Assembly: GCF_026421305.1 (NCBI RefSeq)
Contig: NZ_JAPJBQ010000001.1
Location: 852,213 to 916,212, forward strand
DNA: 64,000 nt
Direction: 5' to 3'
Source of the DNA: Dyella silvae
Lineage (GTDB): Bacteria > Pseudomonadota > Gammaproteobacteria > Xanthomonadales > Rhodanobacteraceae
Both the position numbers and the translations under genes were made by a program. The notes under the pieces were generated by a model. The model was not told the DNA's origin and did not search any database. It worked only from the letters and a program-made list of their open reading frames with translations. This document shows positions 63,690 through 64,000 of the stretch, piece after piece. Position 1 is the stretch's first letter; the number at the start of each line of letters is the position of its first letter.

Positions 63690-64000
63690 GTGTGGTTTCT
63701 CTGAGGTTGTGTTCCATCGCCAGGTTGCCACGTACAACGCGAAGTGAGGAGTGGGTGCTCGCGGTGGTGTTGATTTCCCTCACCATCATCCCGGCGAAGG
63801 CTGGAAGCGCTTCATAACAGCCGCAGGCTGGTCATCCTGTGTCTTTCGCTCTTGTGGGCGTTACCGTGATCGGGCTCGCCTGCGGCGGGCTTCCGACGAT
63901 CTGCCGATCGCCGGGTCACTTTTCTTTGCTTGCTCAAAGAAAAGTAACCAAAAGAAAGAGCACCCCGCTTGGCGCTTGCCGGGCTGTTAGCCCGGCAAGT
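63690..64000. other. Intergenic region at the window end
   Basis: No gene is supported in this 311-base stretch. The first 200 bases show nothing recognisable and the last 100 hold a hairpin-rich repeat (see 63910-64000). Confidence 0.6.
63910..64000. repeat. Hairpin-rich dispersed repeat element
   Basis: Two perfect hairpins follow one another: an 11-bp stem at 63918-63928/63935-63945 (ACTTTTCTTTG arm) and an 11-bp stem at 63975-63985/63989-63999 (CTTGCCGGGCT arm). Between them lies an A/G-rich tract. I recall very similar sequence (CAAAGAAAAGTAACC) as a recurrent intergenic element in xanthomonad genomes, but this is memory and not a search. The element runs to the window edge and may continue. 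Confidence 0.65.

Overview
The window is high-GC DNA from a gammaproteobacterial chromosome. Gene content and order (rpoE-rseA-Do protease, lepA-lepB-DUF4845-rnc-era-recO, tig-clpP-clpX-lon-hupB-tRNA-ppiD, a DUF1318 lipoprotein after YdbH, a TIGR03013-type priming glycosyltransferase) point to Xanthomonadales, most likely Rhodanobacteraceae (Dyella, Rhodanobacter or Luteibacter relatives). The genus is inference from family knowledge; no search was run. Almost all of the window is core housekeeping DNA. No prophage, insertion sequence, rRNA operon or CRISPR array is visible.

Layout. 1-5.2 kb, minus strand: truncated nagZ, a CYTH protein, rlmD, and a ydbL/ydbH-type envelope pair. 5.3-6.0 kb: an orphan REC-Hpt protein. 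6.0-11.8 kb, minus: recO, era, rnc, DUF4845, lepB, lepA. 12-14.9 kb, minus: Do protease, rseA and rpoE behind a convincing sigma-E promoter. 15.1-18.2 kb, minus: a GGDEF-EAL protein and a small coupled partner. 18.4-20.5 kb, plus: a FadB/FadJ-like fusion enzyme. 20.5-25.7 kb, minus: a DUF2058 protein, slyX, ugd, an FKBP isomerase and a Kef-type antiporter. 25.9-26.25 kb: a tRNA-Ala/Glu/Asp operon. 26.4-30.3 kb: a DUF1249 protein and ppsR, divergent from ppsA. 30.4-32.8 kb: a SnoaL-like protein, a second signal peptidase I, tRNA-Ser with an unusual structured 3' flank, and a PP2C phosphatase. 32.8-37.8 kb: dnaQ, rnhA and a methyltransferase (minus), then gloB, mltD and fabI (plus). 37.8-46.8 kb, minus: the proteostasis block ppiD, tRNA-Asp, tRNA-Val, hupB, lon, clpX, clpP, tig, tRNA-Leu. 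47-50.4 kb: a membrane-anchored SUMF1-domain protein, rnd and tRNA-Ala(CGC). 50.6-55.1 kb: a DUF2076 protein and a Fur-type iron locus (TonB receptor, PiuC, Sel1 protein). 55.6-62.1 kb: a five-gene surface-polysaccharide locus (UDP-sugar dehydrogenase, epimerase, GMC oxidoreductase, phosphopantetheinyl transferase, priming sugar transferase). 62.3-64 kb: a membrane J-protein, a secreted protein of unknown function and a hairpin-rich dispersed repeat.

The genes fall into working groups: envelope stress and protein quality control (RpoE/RseA/Do, FKBP, PpiD, Lon, ClpXP, trigger factor, YdbH), translation and RNA maturation (LepA, Era, RNase III, RlmD, RNase D, tRNAs), iron uptake, and exopolysaccharide production, with c-di-GMP signalling nearby. 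The items that most deserve follow-up are the polysaccharide locus carrying a PPTase and a GMC oxidoreductase, the tRNA-Ser flank with inverted and direct copies of the tRNA 3' end, the small protein coupled to the GGDEF-EAL gene, and a lipoprotein that looks like a YnbE-YdbL fusion. No clearly unprecedented system could be shown from sequence alone.
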